Shown here: positions 1 to 9,151 of the stretch, piece by piece
Layout of the letters: the number at the start of each line of letters is the position of its first letter
How positions within the stretch are numbered: position 1 is the first letter of the stretch
Assembly (NCBI GenBank): GCA_963844805.1
Contig: CAWJPU010000013.1
Location: 310,001-374,000, forward strand
Source of the DNA: JACCZR01 sp963844805
GTDB lineage: Bacteria > Actinomycetota > Thermoleophilia > Solirubrobacterales > Thermoleophilaceae
Direction: 5' to 3'
DNA length: 64,000 bases
The notes under the pieces: generated by a model
Told to the model about the DNA's origin: nothing
Databases searched by the model: none
The model's input: only the letters and a program-made list of their open reading frames with translations
Translations under genes and position numbers: made by a program

Positions 1-521
1 TCATCGTCACCCCGGTGCGCTCCAGCGCCGCGCGCTCGGCGTCGTCGAGGTCGCGGACTCCGGCGAGCACGACGCGCTCGGGGTCGACGGCCTCCACGCC
101 CAGCCCGGCGTCCCACTGGCCGCAGGCGCCCGCCAGCGCCATGCCCCCGAGGTAGCCGCTGGGCGTGGTGTCGGGCGTGTTGAAGTCGCCGTGGGCGTCC
201 AGCCACAGCACGCGCGCGTCGGGCCGGTGGCGCAGCGCGGTGGGAAGGGTGGTCAGCGCCACCGAGCACTCGGGGGCGAGCGACGACCGGGACGGCGCCC
301 GCGTCGAGGGCGTCGTCGACCTGGCCGCCCGCCTCCAGCAGGCAGCCGCGCGACAGCTCCAGGTCCTCGTCGTAGCGCCGCGCTCGCGGCTCGCCGGGCG
401 TGCCGATCGCCCGCGGCTCGCGCCCCAGCCGCTTGGCCACCAGCGGGGCGAGCGCGTCGACCCCCGCGGCCGCCCGCGGCGTGCGGTCGCTGGTGCGGCA
501 ACGCAGGGCGACCAGGCTCAC
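1..521 (-). CDS. Arginase/agmatinase-family hydrolase (partial, runs off left edge)
   Basis: The minus-strand translation begins VSLVALRCRTSD at a GTG and continues to an LDAHGDFNTPDTTPSGYLGG stretch. The DAHGDFN box is the Mn-binding motif of the ureohydrolase fold (arginase, agmatinase, formiminoglutamase), enzymes that cleave guanidino-type C-N bonds. An APECSVALTTLP segment precedes it. The frame shifts near 285. The C-terminal part lies outside the window, so substrate cannot be narrowed. The GTG start overlaps the stop of the upstream enoyl-CoA hydratase (GTGA), indicating translational coupling. Confidence 0.75.
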   Translation of the reverse strand, partial: MSLVALRCRTSDRTPRAAAGVDALAPLVAKRLGREPRAIGTPGEPRARRYDEDLELSRGCLLEAGGQVDDALDAGAVPVVARPRVLGGADHPSHRAAPPARRARAVAGRPRRLQHARHHAQRLPRGHGAGGRLRPVGRRAGRGGRRPRARRARRSPRPRRRRARGAGAHRGDD

Positions 522-1296
522 CGGCCGGTCCACTTGGGCTCCCGCTTCTCGAAGAAGGCGGACACGCCCTCCTGGATGTCCTCGGTGGTGAAGGCGAGCG
601 ACGAGCTGCGAGCGCAGGAAGTCCAGCGCCTCGTCGAAGGACATGTCGAGCTGGCGGTACATCGCGTCCTTGCCCAGCCGCATCATCAGCGGCGACTTGG
701 CCGCCAGCTTCTGGGCCCAGTCGGCGACCGCGGCGTCGAACTCCTCGGCGGGCACCACCTTGTTCACGATCCCCGCCTCGCGCGCCTCCTCCGCGGTGAG
801 CCGCTCGCCCAGCAGCAGCATCTCGTTGGTCTTCTTGCGCGGGACGTTGCGGTAGATCAGCGCCATGATCATGAAGGGGAAGATCCCCACGTTGATCTCG
901 GGCGTGCCGAAGCCCGCGGTGTCCTTGGCCACGATCAGGTCGCAGGCCAGCGCGATGCCCAGCGAGCCGGCGAGCACGTGCCCGTTGGCCGCGCAGATGC
1001 GTCGGCTTGCCCAGCTGGCCGATCAGCTTGAACAGAGCGCGGGAAGCGCTCGGTGGCGAAGTGCTTGTGCACCAGCGGCACCTCGGCGGCGAACTGGTCA
1101 GGCTGCCGCCGGCGCAGAAGACCTTCTCGTGCGACGAGGTGAGCACGACGCAGCGCACACCGTCGTCGTCGCGGGCCATCTCGAAGGCCTCGATCAGCTC
1201 CTCGAGCAGCTCGTTGGAGAGCGCGTTGCGCGTCTCGGGCGAGTCGAGGGTGATGGTCGCCACCCCGTCGGCGACCTCGTAGAGAACGTTGGCCAT
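518..1296 (-). CDS. Enoyl-CoA hydratase/isomerase family protein
   Basis: Crotonase-fold protein of about 259 residues, expected to hydrate or isomerise enoyl-CoA in fatty acid or branched-chain degradation. Visible family features are the N-terminal VATITLDSPETRNALSNELL, the CoA/oxyanion segment VFCAGGSL, the GQLGKPTHCAANGHVLAG region (reconstructed across frames) and the C-terminal KREPKWTGR. The ATG at 1296 starts MANVLYEV, directly after an inverted repeat at 1305-1320. The frame breaks near 1100, 1040, 1005 and 605, but family similarity continues across each break. It is coupled to the arginase-family gene downstream. Confidence 0.85.
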
Positions 1297-1304
1297 TGTG
1301 GTCG

Positions 1305-1320
1305 AGTAGGAAGTCCTACT
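1305..1320. promoter_or_regulatory. Inverted repeat operator before enoyl-CoA hydratase
   Basis: AGTAGGA-AG-TCCTACT is a perfect 7-bp inverted repeat with a 2-bp centre, ending 8 bp before the ATG at 1296. A nearly identical sequence lies before the acyl-CoA dehydrogenase at 7954. Its position over the start region fits a repressor operator of TetR type; the regulator is not identified in this window. Confidence 0.5.
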
Positions 1321-1330
1321 ACTCACTCTG

Positions 1331-1967
1331 TCAGATCGCGGCGACCGCCTCCTCGACAGGGGTGTCTCCTTGCACGACGACGAAGGTCTTGCCGATCGTG
1401 TTGTCGGCCCGCAGCACCGCGGCGAGGACCGCCGCCACGTCCGCGCGGGTCACCTGGTCGCGCTCGACGTCGGGGCCGGCGCTGACGGTCCCCGTCGCCG
1501 GGTCGTCGGTGAGCATCCCCGGCCGCACGATCGTGTGGTCGAGGCCGGCTGCCTCCAGCGGCGACGTCGGCGTCGTGCTTGGCCTGCTGGTAGGGGCGCA
1601 TCTGCTCGGGCGCGCCGTCGGGGTCGTCGGCGCCCACCGAGCTCACCATCACGTAGCGCCGGATGCCCAGCCTTGCGCCGCCTCGATCAGCTTCACCGCG
1701 CCGCCGTAGTCGACCGTGCGCTTGCGCTCGGGCCCGCTGCCCGGGCCGGCGCCCGCCGCGAAGACCACGGCGTCGGCGCCCTCCAGGTGGCGGCGACGTC
1801 GCGCTCGCCCTCGAGGTCGCAGATCACGGCCTCGGCGCCGATCGCCTCCAGGTCGGCCGCGTGGTCGGGGTTGCGGATCAGGCCGCGCGCGCGGTCGCCG
1901 CGGGCGGCCAGCAGCTCCTCGAGCTGCCGGGCGATCTGCCCGTGCCCTCCGGCGATACCACGTCCAC
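1331..1967 (-). CDS. Atypical SDR, NAD(P)-binding epimerase-like protein (frame broken)
   Basis: Reconstructed protein of about 212 residues of the NAD(P)H-binding, YtfG/NmrA-like SDR group. The N-terminus reads VDVV(I)AGGHGQIARQLEEL once a missing base near 1955 is allowed, giving the dinucleotide-binding GGHGQI turn. Later segments are GADAVVFAAGAGPGSGP, RYVMVSSVGADDP and the tail LRADNTIGKTFVVVQGDTPVEEAVAAI. Further breaks fall near 1790, 1665 and 1560. These proteins often act on quinones or unknown small substrates; none can be assigned here. It lies just upstream of the enoyl-CoA hydratase on the same strand. Confidence 0.72.
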
Positions 1968-2088
1968 GCCGCGGAGTCTAGGTGCGAGCCTTCCGTGGGT
2001 GCGCGTTCGCCGGGCGAGGAGCTCCGACGTGGCCGAGATGGCCCTCGTGCTGGCCGAGGTGGCCGGTGCTCAGGAGCTTTACCTGCGT

Positions 2089-2094
2089 TAGGTT
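2089..2094 (+). promoter_or_regulatory. Candidate -10 box (TAGGTT) of a leaderless amidase transcript
   Basis: TAGGTT matches the actinobacterial TANNNT consensus and sits 6 bases before the GTG at 2101, so transcription would begin at the start codon. No Shine-Dalgarno sequence is visible. An ACCT...AGGT inverted repeat overlaps it. Confidence 0.4.
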
Positions 2095-2100
2095 GGCCGC

Positions 2101-3547
2101 GTGACCAGTTCGGTCCCGGACGCAACGGATCAGGCCGAGCTGGTCCGCCGCGGGCAGGCCAGCCCCGCCGAGCTGGTCGACGAGGCGATCGCGCGCATCG
2201 AGCGCGCTCGACCCCGAGATCAACGCGGTGATCACGCCGCTGTTCGACAAGGCGCGCGCCGCCGCGGCCGACGACCTGCCCGACGGCCCGTTTCGTGGCG
2301 TGCCCTTCCTGCTCAAGGACCTGGCCGCGCACTCGGCGGGCGACCCGATGTACGAGGGCATGGGCTTCCTGCGCGAGGTCGGCTGGGTCGAGGAGCACGA
2401 CAGCGAGCTGGCGCAAGCGCTTCCGCGAGGCGGGCTTCGTCTTCCTGGGCAAGACCAACACGCCCGAGCTGGGCATCCTCTCCACCACCGAGCCGCTGGC
2501 CTTCGGGCCGACGCGCAACCCCTGGGACCCGTCGCGCTCGACGGGAGGCTCGAGCGGCGGCTCGGCGGCGGCGGTGGCGGCCGGCATGGTCGCGGCGGCC
2601 CACGCCAGCGACGGCGGCGGCTCGATCCGCATCCCCGCCTCGGCCTGCGGGCTCGTGGGCCTCAAGCCCTCGCGCGGGCGGGTCTCGCTGGCCCCGCAGT
2701 TCGGCGACATCATGAGCGGGCTGGTCGCCGAGCTGGCCGTCACGCGCTCGGTGCGCGACACCGCGGCGATCCTCGACGCCGTCCACGGCCCGCGCTCCGG
2801 GCGAGCCCTACGTCGCGCCCACAGGCCGAGCGCCCCTACACCGAGGAGGTGGGCGCCGACCCCGGCCGGCTGCGCATCGGCCTGCTGACGCGCGGCGCCC
2901 GCCGGCCAGGTCGAGGTGCACCCGGACTGCGTGGAGGCGGCGGAGAGCGCCGGCGCGGCTGCTCGAGTCGCTGGGCCACTCGGTCGAGGCCGGCGGAGAT
3001 CGAGGCGCTGGACGACCCCGACTACATCCCGCAGTTCCTGGTGCGCTGGACGGCGGGCATCGCCTGGAACCTCGACTACTGGTCGCGCAGGACCGGCCGG
3101 GAGATCGGCCCCGACGACGTCGAGCCCAGCACCTGGGCGCTGGCCGAGCAGGGCCGCTCGCACACCGCCGCCGCGTACCTGTCGGCGATGGAGTACGCCC
3201 AGGTGGCGGCCGCCGCGCGGCCGCCTGGTGGGCCGGCGGCTTCGACCTGCTGCTCACGCCCACCCTGGGCGAGCCGCCCCCGCCGCTGGGCGCCTACGAC
3301 CACCCGCCCGAAGAGCCGCTGCTACCCGATCGTCCGCGCGGTGCCGCTGGCCATGTTCACCGCGGCGTTCAACTCCACCGGCCAGCCGGCGATCTCGCTG
3401 CCGCTGCACGAGAACGCCGACGGCCTGCCGATCGGCGTGCAGCTGGTGGCCGAGCTGGGACGCGAGGACCTGCTGCTGCAGGTGGCGTCGCAGGTCGAGG
3501 AGGCCGCGCCCTGGGCGGACCGCCGGCCGCAGCTGTTCGCCGGCTGA
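2101..3547 (+). CDS. Amidase (amidase signature family)
   Basis: About 480 residues, the usual length for the family. The Ser-cisSer-Lys catalytic set is visible: Lys in FLLKDLAAHSAG, the glycine/serine loop STGGSSGGSAAAVAAGMVAA, and GGSIRIPASACGLVGLKPSR. The C-terminus (AISLPLHENADGLPIGVQLV) is typical. It hydrolyses an aryl or alkyl amide; the substrate is unknown and it need not be GatA, since no gatB or gatC is nearby. Frame breaks near 2212, 2414, 2805, 2905, 2960-2995, 3225 and 3305. It converges on the regulator at 3552. Confidence 0.9.
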
Positions 3548-3551
3548 GCGC

Positions 3552-4826
3552 TCAGGCGCCGGGCGCCACCAGCCCCGACTCGTAGGCGACGACGACGGCC
3601 TGGACGCGGTCGCGCAGCCCGAGCTTGCTCAGGACGTGCGCCACGTGGGTCTTGACGGTGTTCTCGCCGAGCACGAGCTGGTCGGCGATCTCGGCGTTCG
3701 ACAGGCCCGCCGCCACCAACCGCAGCACCTCCAGCTCGCGTGCGGTGAGCTCCTCCAGCCCCGCCGGGGTGCCGTCCGGGGCAGGACGCGCAGCGCCCGC
3801 GAAGCGCTCGATCAGCCGGCGGGTGATCGAAGGCGCCAGCAGCGCGTCGCCCGAGGCTGCCACCCGGACGGCGTCGAGCAGCCGGTCTGCCGGCGTGTCC
3901 TTGAGGAGGAAGCCGCTTGCGCCGATGCGCAGCGCCTCGTAGACGTACTCGTCCAAGTCGAAGGTGGTGAGCATGAGCACGGCCGTTTCGAGCGCCGGGT
4001 CGGACAGGATCCGCTCCGCGGCCTTAAGGCCGTCGAGCTCCGGCATCCGGATGTCCATCAGCACGACGTCCGGCCTGCGACGGGTGGCCAGGTCGACGGC
4101 GGTCCGCCCGTCGGGGGCCTCGCCCACGACGCGCATGTCGGGCTCGGAATCGAGGATGACGCGAAATCCCGTACGAACCAGGTCTTGATCGTCGGCCACC
4201 ACGACGCTGGTCTCCCGCGGTGCGGCGGCGGGGCCGTCCGGCTCCGCCGGCGCCCCTTCTCGCCAGCGCACCTGCGCCGCCACTACGCGCTGTCCTAGCC
4301 CCGCTAGCCGAAGCGCGCCGGCGGGCTCGATCAGCTCGGCTACGCGGTGGCCCGCCACCTTGCACACGACCTCGGAGGCGAAGATCTCACCGGCCCCCGC
4401 GGTATCGCACAGGCGGCTGGCGACGATCACGGGCGTGCCGTACAGATCATCGTCCTCGCGCAGCGGCTCGCCCGCGTCGAGACCGACCTTCAGCTCCAGG
4501 TCGCTGTCGGCGCCGGTGGTGGCGCGCTGCATGTCCACCGCGCACCGGACGGCGTCGACCGCGCTCGAGAACGCCACCATGAGGCCGTCCCCGGTGGACT
4601 TGACCTCCCGCCCGCCGTGGTCTGCGATCACCCTGCGCAGCGCACCGAAGTGTTCGCGCCTGATCCGGTCGGCCTCCTCGTCACCCTGGCGCTCGAACAG
4701 GGAAGACGAGCCGACGAGGTCACTGAAGAGGATCGCGACGAAGGGTCCCTCCATGTGGATCACATCATCGTCGGTCAGCCGCTCCTCGGCTCCTCCCGTC
4801 GGGTGAGACGGTCCGGTCCGAATCAC
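3552..4826 (-). CDS. Nucleotidyl cyclase domain fused to a LuxR-type response regulator
   Basis: 424 residues in three parts. Residues 26-190 are a class III cyclase homology domain with both metal Asp (D36 in LFSDLVGS, D80 in STGDG) and K76; the usual transition-state Asn is Ile (I134) although R138 remains, so turnover is doubtful. Residues 205-325 are a receiver with the acidic pair, phospho-acceptor D258 (VLMDIRMPELDG), T287/T288 and K309. Residues 355-424 are a LuxR/NarL helix-turn-helix. It is divergent from two sensor kinase genes, its likely partners. The GTG at 4826 gives the longest form; ATG 4754 (MEGPFVAILF) is an alternative start. Confidence 0.9.
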   Translation of the reverse strand: MIRTGPSHPTGGAEERLTDDDVIHMEGPFVAILFSDLVGSSSLFERQGDEEADRIRREHFGALRRVIADHGGREVKSTGDGLMVAFSSAVDAVRCAVDMQRATTGADSDLELKVGLDAGEPLREDDDLYGTPVIVASRLCDTAGAGEIFASEVVCKVAGHRVAELIEPAGALRLAGLGQRVVAAQVRWREGAPAEPDGPAAAPRETSVVVADDQDLVRTGFRVILDSEPDMRVVGEAPDGRTAVDLATRRRPDVVLMDIRMPELDGLKAAERILSDPALETAVLMLTTFDLDEYVYEALRIGASGFLLKDTPADRLLDAVRVAASGDALLAPSITRRLIERFAGAARPAPDGTPAGLEELTARELEVLRLVAAGLSNAEIADQLVLGENTVKTHVAHVLSKLGLRDRVQAVVVAYESGLVAPGA

Positions 4827-4926
4827 CCGTCGGGGCGACGCCCCAGAGGCTCGTCACGTCGATGCTGCTGGCGAGCGCCGGCGTCAGACCGGCCGAAACC
4901 GCTTTACGGATGGAGGAACCCAGACC

Positions 4927-6093
4927 ATGATGGAAGCCATGAGAGCCGCGACCGGACGGATCGGCCGGCGAGATGTCGTGATCGCCGTGCTGCTGACGGC
5001 GCTGGGCGTGCTGTTGATGGTCTCGAACGTCGCCGACCCGCCCCCGCACGGCCCCGACGAGCAGTCGGCCGTCCACATCGGAAACCTGCTGCCATACGGG
5101 TTCGCGATCCCGCTCTTCCTGCTGGTCACGGTTCCGGTGGCCTGGCGCCGCGTCGCGCCGCTCGCCGCCGTGGGAGCGGCGATCGTGGGCCTGATCCTCA
5201 ACGAGCTGCTGGTGGGCAGCGAGCTGATTCGCTGCGGAGTGGTCTTTCCGACGGCCTACGTGTTCGGCTTCAGCACGGGTGCGCAGTTGAAGGGCCGCGA
5301 GGCGTTCGTCGGGCTCGGCCTGTCGCTCGCCCTCAGCTTCGGGATCGAGGCCATCGAGTTCGGGGTCGACCCGTTCGCCCTCCTCCTGGCGGCCATGGTG
5401 GCCCCGATGTGGGGCATCGGCCGGCTGGTCCAGTCGCGCCGTTCGATGAGCGATGAGCTCCAGGCGCGCACCATGGCTCTCCGCGAGGCACGGGACGAAC
5501 GCGCTCGTCTCGAGGTGGCCTCCGATCGTGCCCGCCTGTCGAGCGAACTGGACGAACTCCTCCAGCGCCGGCTCGCCGAGCTGGCGCGCCTGGCTGACGA
5601 GGGGGCTCGCCCGAGCGATCCGCAGACCCAGACGGCCACCCTGGTCGACATCGAGCAGGAGAGCAGGCGCACGCTCGAGGAGATGCGTGCCCTCGTCGGA
5701 GTGCTTCGCCACGACGAGGGCGACGTCCCCACCTCGCCGCAACCGACCCTGACTCATCTGGAGGCGATGCTGGTTCGGGCCAAGGGCTCGGACGCCCGAT
5801 TCTCGGTGCAGGGCAGCCCGCGCGTCCTTCCCGCCGGGGTCGAGCTGTCCGCCTACCGGATCGTCGAGCACCTGCTCGAAGCGCTCGAGGATGCGCCGGA
5901 CGTCGAGGTGCGGGTCGCGTTCCGGGACGACGCGCTGGAGCTCGACGTCTCGGGGCCGGCGCGCCGCAACTCAAAGGCCGCCATCGAGCGGGCCCGCGAG
6001 CGTGCCCGGCTCCAGGAGGGGACACTCGAGGCGAAGACCCGCGGTCGCCGTGCTGAGGCCGTGGTGATGCTCCCGGTTCTCGCGGGCGGCTGA
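4927..6093 (+). CDS. Histidine-kinase-like membrane sensor lacking the phospho-accepting His
   Basis: 388 residues. The first 170 residues hold four or five hydrophobic segments, followed by a charged helical region and a degenerate HisKA_3/ATPase-like part. At the position where HisKA_3 kinases read SELHD, this protein has SELDELLQRR (Asp near residue 209), and the ATP-binding N box is not recognisable. It therefore probably cannot autophosphorylate and may act as a sensor or heterodimer partner of the next gene, whose ATG follows its stop by 3 bases. A GGAGG sits before the ATG at 4927. Confidence 0.8.
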   Translation: MMEAMRAATGRIGRRDVVIAVLLTALGVLLMVSNVADPPPHGPDEQSAVHIGNLLPYGFAIPLFLLVTVPVAWRRVAPLAAVGAAIVGLILNELLVGSELIRCGVVFPTAYVFGFSTGAQLKGREAFVGLGLSLALSFGIEAIEFGVDPFALLLAAMVAPMWGIGRLVQSRRSMSDELQARTMALREARDERARLEVASDRARLSSELDELLQRRLAELARLADEGARPSDPQTQTATLVDIEQESRRTLEEMRALVGVLRHDEGDVPTSPQPTLTHLEAMLVRAKGSDARFSVQGSPRVLPAGVELSAYRIVEHLLEALEDAPDVEVRVAFRDDALELDVSGPARRNSKAAIERARERARLQEGTLEAKTRGRRAEAVVMLPVLAGG

Positions 6094-6096
6094 GAG

Positions 6097-7206
6097 ATGA
6101 GCGCCCGCGGCCGGCTCGATGGAGCGGTCGCTCTGGCCGGAGCGGCCTTCGGAGCCGGGGCGGCTGTCCTTGCGGGGGCCGGCCCCGGCGTCTGCGTCGC
6201 CGCAGTGGCGGTGGGTGTCTCGCTCGGCGCGGGGCGACACCACGCTCGACCGGTCTGGATCCTCACGACGGCGGCGCTCTTGGCGGGCGCCATCACGGAG
6301 ACCTCGATCGTGTGGCCGTACCTGCTGGTCGGGGCGGTTGCGTTCTGCGCCGGGCGCTGGGACGGACGCTGGAGCGGCGTGGTGGGCCTCGCCGCGCTGA
6401 CCGTGTCCTTGGAGTTGAACGTGGCGACGATTCACGACGCTGCGGTTCCGTTCCTCCTTCTGGTCGGGGCGCCCTGGGCGGCCGGACGCGCACTGCGGGA
6501 ACGCGAGCAGGTAGCCGAGCAGCTCGCTCAGCGCGCCCGGGAGCTCGAGGAGGAGCGCGAGGCTCACGCCGCCCTGTCGGTGCGATACGAGCGGGCGCGG
6601 ATCGCCTCGGAGCTCCACGACATAGTGGCCCACGCAATCAGCGTGATGGTGGTTCAGGCAAGCGCGGGTCAGCGCTTGGCGGCCACCGACCCGCAGCTCA
6701 CGCAGCAGACCTTCGAGGCGATCGCGGGCGCGGCTCACCATGCCGAGCAGGACATGGGCCGCCTCGTCACGCTGCTCGGCGACGAAGACGCCGTCGGCCC
6801 TGCGCCGGACCTGGGGCTGATCGAGGAGCTGGTCGCTCGGGCGGCGGGCAGCGGCCTCGACGTCAGGCTACGGCTCGAGGGCCAACGCGAGGGCCTTCCC
6901 GACGCGCTGGTTCAGACCGCCTACCGGGTGGTCCAGGAAGGACTCACCAACTCGTTGCGCTACGCATCCGGCGCCGCTGTCTCGGTGCTGGTGCGCGGTG
7001 AAGCGGGCGAGCTCGTGGTTGAAGTCGAGAATGCCGCCGCCACACAGGACGCGGCGCTGGCCCGCAGTGGCACCGGCAACGGTCTGCGGGGCCTGCGCGA
7101 GCTCGTGGGTGGCTTCGGCGGGAAGTTGGAAGCCGGCCCGACTCCGGGCGACGGCTGGCGGCTGAGCGCGCGCCTGCCGCGGCGGGTCCTCGCGTCCAAG
7201 CTCTGA
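6097..7206 (+). CDS. Sensor histidine kinase (HisKA_3 family)
   Basis: 369 residues: four to five hydrophobic segments (about 8-130), a coiled linker rich in Glu and Arg (132-165), then the dimerisation helix RARIASELHDIVAHAISVMV with the phospho-accepting His near 174, and an HATPase domain with VVQEGLTNSLRYA (N box) and GTGNGLRGLRELVGGFGGKL (G boxes). It should phosphorylate the LuxR-type receiver encoded divergently at 3552-4826. It is co-transcribed with the degenerate kinase just upstream. Confidence 0.92.
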   Translation: MSARGRLDGAVALAGAAFGAGAAVLAGAGPGVCVAAVAVGVSLGAGRHHARPVWILTTAALLAGAITETSIVWPYLLVGAVAFCAGRWDGRWSGVVGLAALTVSLELNVATIHDAAVPFLLLVGAPWAAGRALREREQVAEQLAQRARELEEEREAHAALSVRYERARIASELHDIVAHAISVMVVQASAGQRLAATDPQLTQQTFEAIAGAAHHAEQDMGRLVTLLGDEDAVGPAPDLGLIEELVARAAGSGLDVRLRLEGQREGLPDALVQTAYRVVQEGLTNSLRYASGAAVSVLVRGEAGELVVEVENAAATQDAALARSGTGNGLRGLRELVGGFGGKLEAGPTPGDGWRLSARLPRRVLASKL

Positions 7207-7225
7207 GAAACCGCGGCTCATGCGA

Positions 7226-7256
7226 GCGGGTGAGAACGCCCCGGAGGTTCACCCGC
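7226..7256. terminator. Inverted repeat after the kinase operon
   Basis: GCGGGTGA (7226-7233) and TCACCCGC (7249-7256) form an 8-bp perfect stem around a 15-base loop, 20 bases after the kinase stop. There is no T run, so it may be a factor-dependent terminator or a regulatory site for the gene at 7320. Confidence 0.35.
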
Positions 7257-7319
7257 GAGAGTGACGACGCCGGACCGCTCCTGGCGGATGCTCGCCTCAC
7301 AGCAACCACAGGAGGCACC

Positions 7320-7589
7320 ATGTCCCAGCTCACCCACCCCAGCGTCGCGCTCCCGGCCCGGATCCGCTCGCATCGTGTCGCGCTCCTCGCGGCGGTCCTG
7401 GCCCTGGCGGCAACCGTCGCCGTCGTGCTCGTGCTGTCGCTGGGCGGCGAGTCGACCGCTCCGGTCACGAACACGCCCATCACTCACCCGGACGAGAGCG
7501 GCGTCGCCGCCGCGATCTCCGGAGCGTCCTCGCAGTCCTCGCCGCGGCCCGACGAGAGCAGCGTCGCGGCCTCGATCTCGGGCCGGTAG
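7320..7589 (+). CDS. Small single-pass membrane protein with PDES repeats
   Basis: 89 residues. The ATG has a strong Shine-Dalgarno (ACAGGAGG, 5 bases upstream). Residues 20-42 (VALLAAVLALAATVAVVLVL) form one membrane segment after a short basic N-terminus, suggesting N-in, C-out. The outer tail contains two copies of a PDES(G/S)VAA-ISG unit (PDESGVAAAISG and PDESSVAASISG). No family is recognised. It directly follows the two kinases and could be a target or accessory of that signalling module. Confidence 0.62.
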   Translation: MSQLTHPSVALPARIRSHRVALLAAVLALAATVAVVLVLSLGGESTAPVTNTPITHPDESGVAAAISGASSQSSPRPDESSVAASISGR

Positions 7590-7666
7590 GCCTGCCTCCA
7601 CGCGCCCGGCCCGCCTCGCCGGGCTGGGCGCGCTTCAGGCCCACGGGGGCCTGGCCTTCCCGCCCC

Positions 7667-7927
7667 GTGCGTGCCTTCGCCCTCTCAGCGCTCGCGTGTG
7701 CCGTCCTGGCCGGTGGAGTCGTGCTCGGCGTGAGCGTCGTGGGCGCCCGCGAGCCCGTTCGCAAGCGCTCGGTCGAGCGGATCCCGGGCGGCGACTCGCC
7801 GGTTTACCCGGGGTTGCGCACCGTCGGCGAGTCCCGCCGAGCTGATGCCGGTTCGGCGCCTCGACGGGCGCACGCCGCCCTCGCCTCCACCCCTGGAGCC
7901 TCTCGGGCTGACGGCCTCGCCGTGGCA
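7667..7927 (+). CDS. Possible small exported protein, 3' end unresolved
   Basis: A GTG opens a frame with a signal-like N-terminus (VRAFALSALACAVLAGGVVLGV) and then KRSVERIPGGDSPVYPGLRTVGES. Beyond about 7830 neither available frame stops before the acyl-CoA dehydrogenase start, so the end is uncertain and one base may be wrong. The rest of the 364-bp gap 7590-7953 contains only this and the operator/promoter before 7954. No known family is recognised; it may be spurious. Confidence 0.3.
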
Positions 7928-7945
7928 AGTAGGAAGTACTACTAT
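7928..7945 (+). promoter_or_regulatory. Operator overlapping -10 box of acyl-CoA dehydrogenase
   Basis: AGTAGGAAGTACTACT (7928-7943) differs by one base from the repeat at 1305-1320 and overlaps TACTAT (7940-7945), a TANNNT -10 box 8 bases before the ATG at 7954. A protein bound here would block a leaderless promoter. Confidence 0.5.
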
Positions 7946-7953
7946 CCACTTTC

Positions 7954-9151
7954 ATGGCTACCGAGACCGTCCTCCGCCCGGACCACTCCGCTCACCGCAA
8001 GCACTTCATCTTCACCGAGGAGCACGACCAGCTGCGGGAGTCGATCGGCAACTTCGTCACCAAGGAGCTCGCGCCGCACGCTGAGCGCTGGGAGGAGGAG
8101 ACCTTCGACGACTGGGTCTTCCCGCGCATGGGCGAGCTCGGCTTCCTCGGCCTCTCCTATCCCGAGGAGTACGGCGGCCAGGGCGGCGACTACTACGCCA
8201 ACCTGATCCTCGCCGAGGAGATGCCCAAGTCCAACTCCGGCGGGCTGGCGATGGGCATCGCCGTGCACACCGACATGGCCACTCCGCCGGTGCACCTGTT
8301 CGGCACCGAGGAGCAGAAGCAGGACTACCTGGTGCCCTCGATCAAGGGCGAGAAGATCTCCTGCCTGGGCATCACCGAGCCCGACGCCGGCTCGGACGTC
8401 AGCGGCATCAAGACCCGCGCCGTGCGCGATACCCATGGGGGCGACAGGCGAGTGGGTCATCAACGGATCGAAGACCTACATCACGAACGGCCACCGCGCC
8501 GACTACATCGTGCTGGTCACCAAGACCGACCCCGACGCGGGCTACGACGGCTTCACGCTGTTCCTGGTCGACATGGACCTGCCCGGCGTGATCCGCGAGA
8601 AGAAGCTGGAGAAGCTCGGCATGCACGCCAGCGACACCGCGCTGCTGGCCTTCCAGGACGTCCGCGTGCCGCACGAGGCGATCCTGGGCGAGGAGGGCAA
8701 GGGCTTCTACCACATCATGTGGGAGCTCCAGGGCGAGCGGCTGATCGGGGCCGCGGGCTGCGTGGCCGGCGCCCAGCGCTGCTTCGACCGCACGCTTCAG
8801 TACGCCCAGGAGCGCAAGGCCTTCGGCCGCTCGATCGGTCACTTCCAGGTGATCCGGCACAAGTTCGCCGAGATGGCGACCAAGATCGAGTCCGCCCGCC
8901 AGCTCGTCTACACGACGGCCTGGCGCCACGAGAACGGCGAGTACCCGGTGCGCGAGATCTCGATGGCGAAGCTGTACGCCTCGCGGATCGCGGTCGAGGT
9001 GGCCGACGAGTGCATCCAGATCCACGGCGGCGCGGGCTACATGAAGGAGTACGGCGTGGAGCGCGTGTGGCGCGACATGCGGCTGAACCGCATCGGCGCC
9101 GGCACCGACGAGATCATGCTCGACGTGATCGGCCGCTCGTACGGGCTCTAG
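7954..9151 (+). CDS. Acyl-CoA dehydrogenase
   Basis: About 398 residues, standard length. N-terminal helical domain (FTEEHDQLRESIGNFVTKEL), flavin/substrate segment CLGITEPDAGSDVSGIKT, middle domain GEWVINGSKTYITNGHRADY, and C-terminal RKAFGRSIGHFQVIRHKFAEM and IQIHGGAGYMKEYGVERVWR, ending GAGTDEIM, where the acidic residue typical of these enzymes sits. It oxidises acyl-CoA to enoyl-CoA with FAD and passes electrons to ETF. One frame break near 8432. Its promoter carries the operator shared with the enoyl-CoA hydratase at 518-1296, which would perform the following step. Confidence 0.93.
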
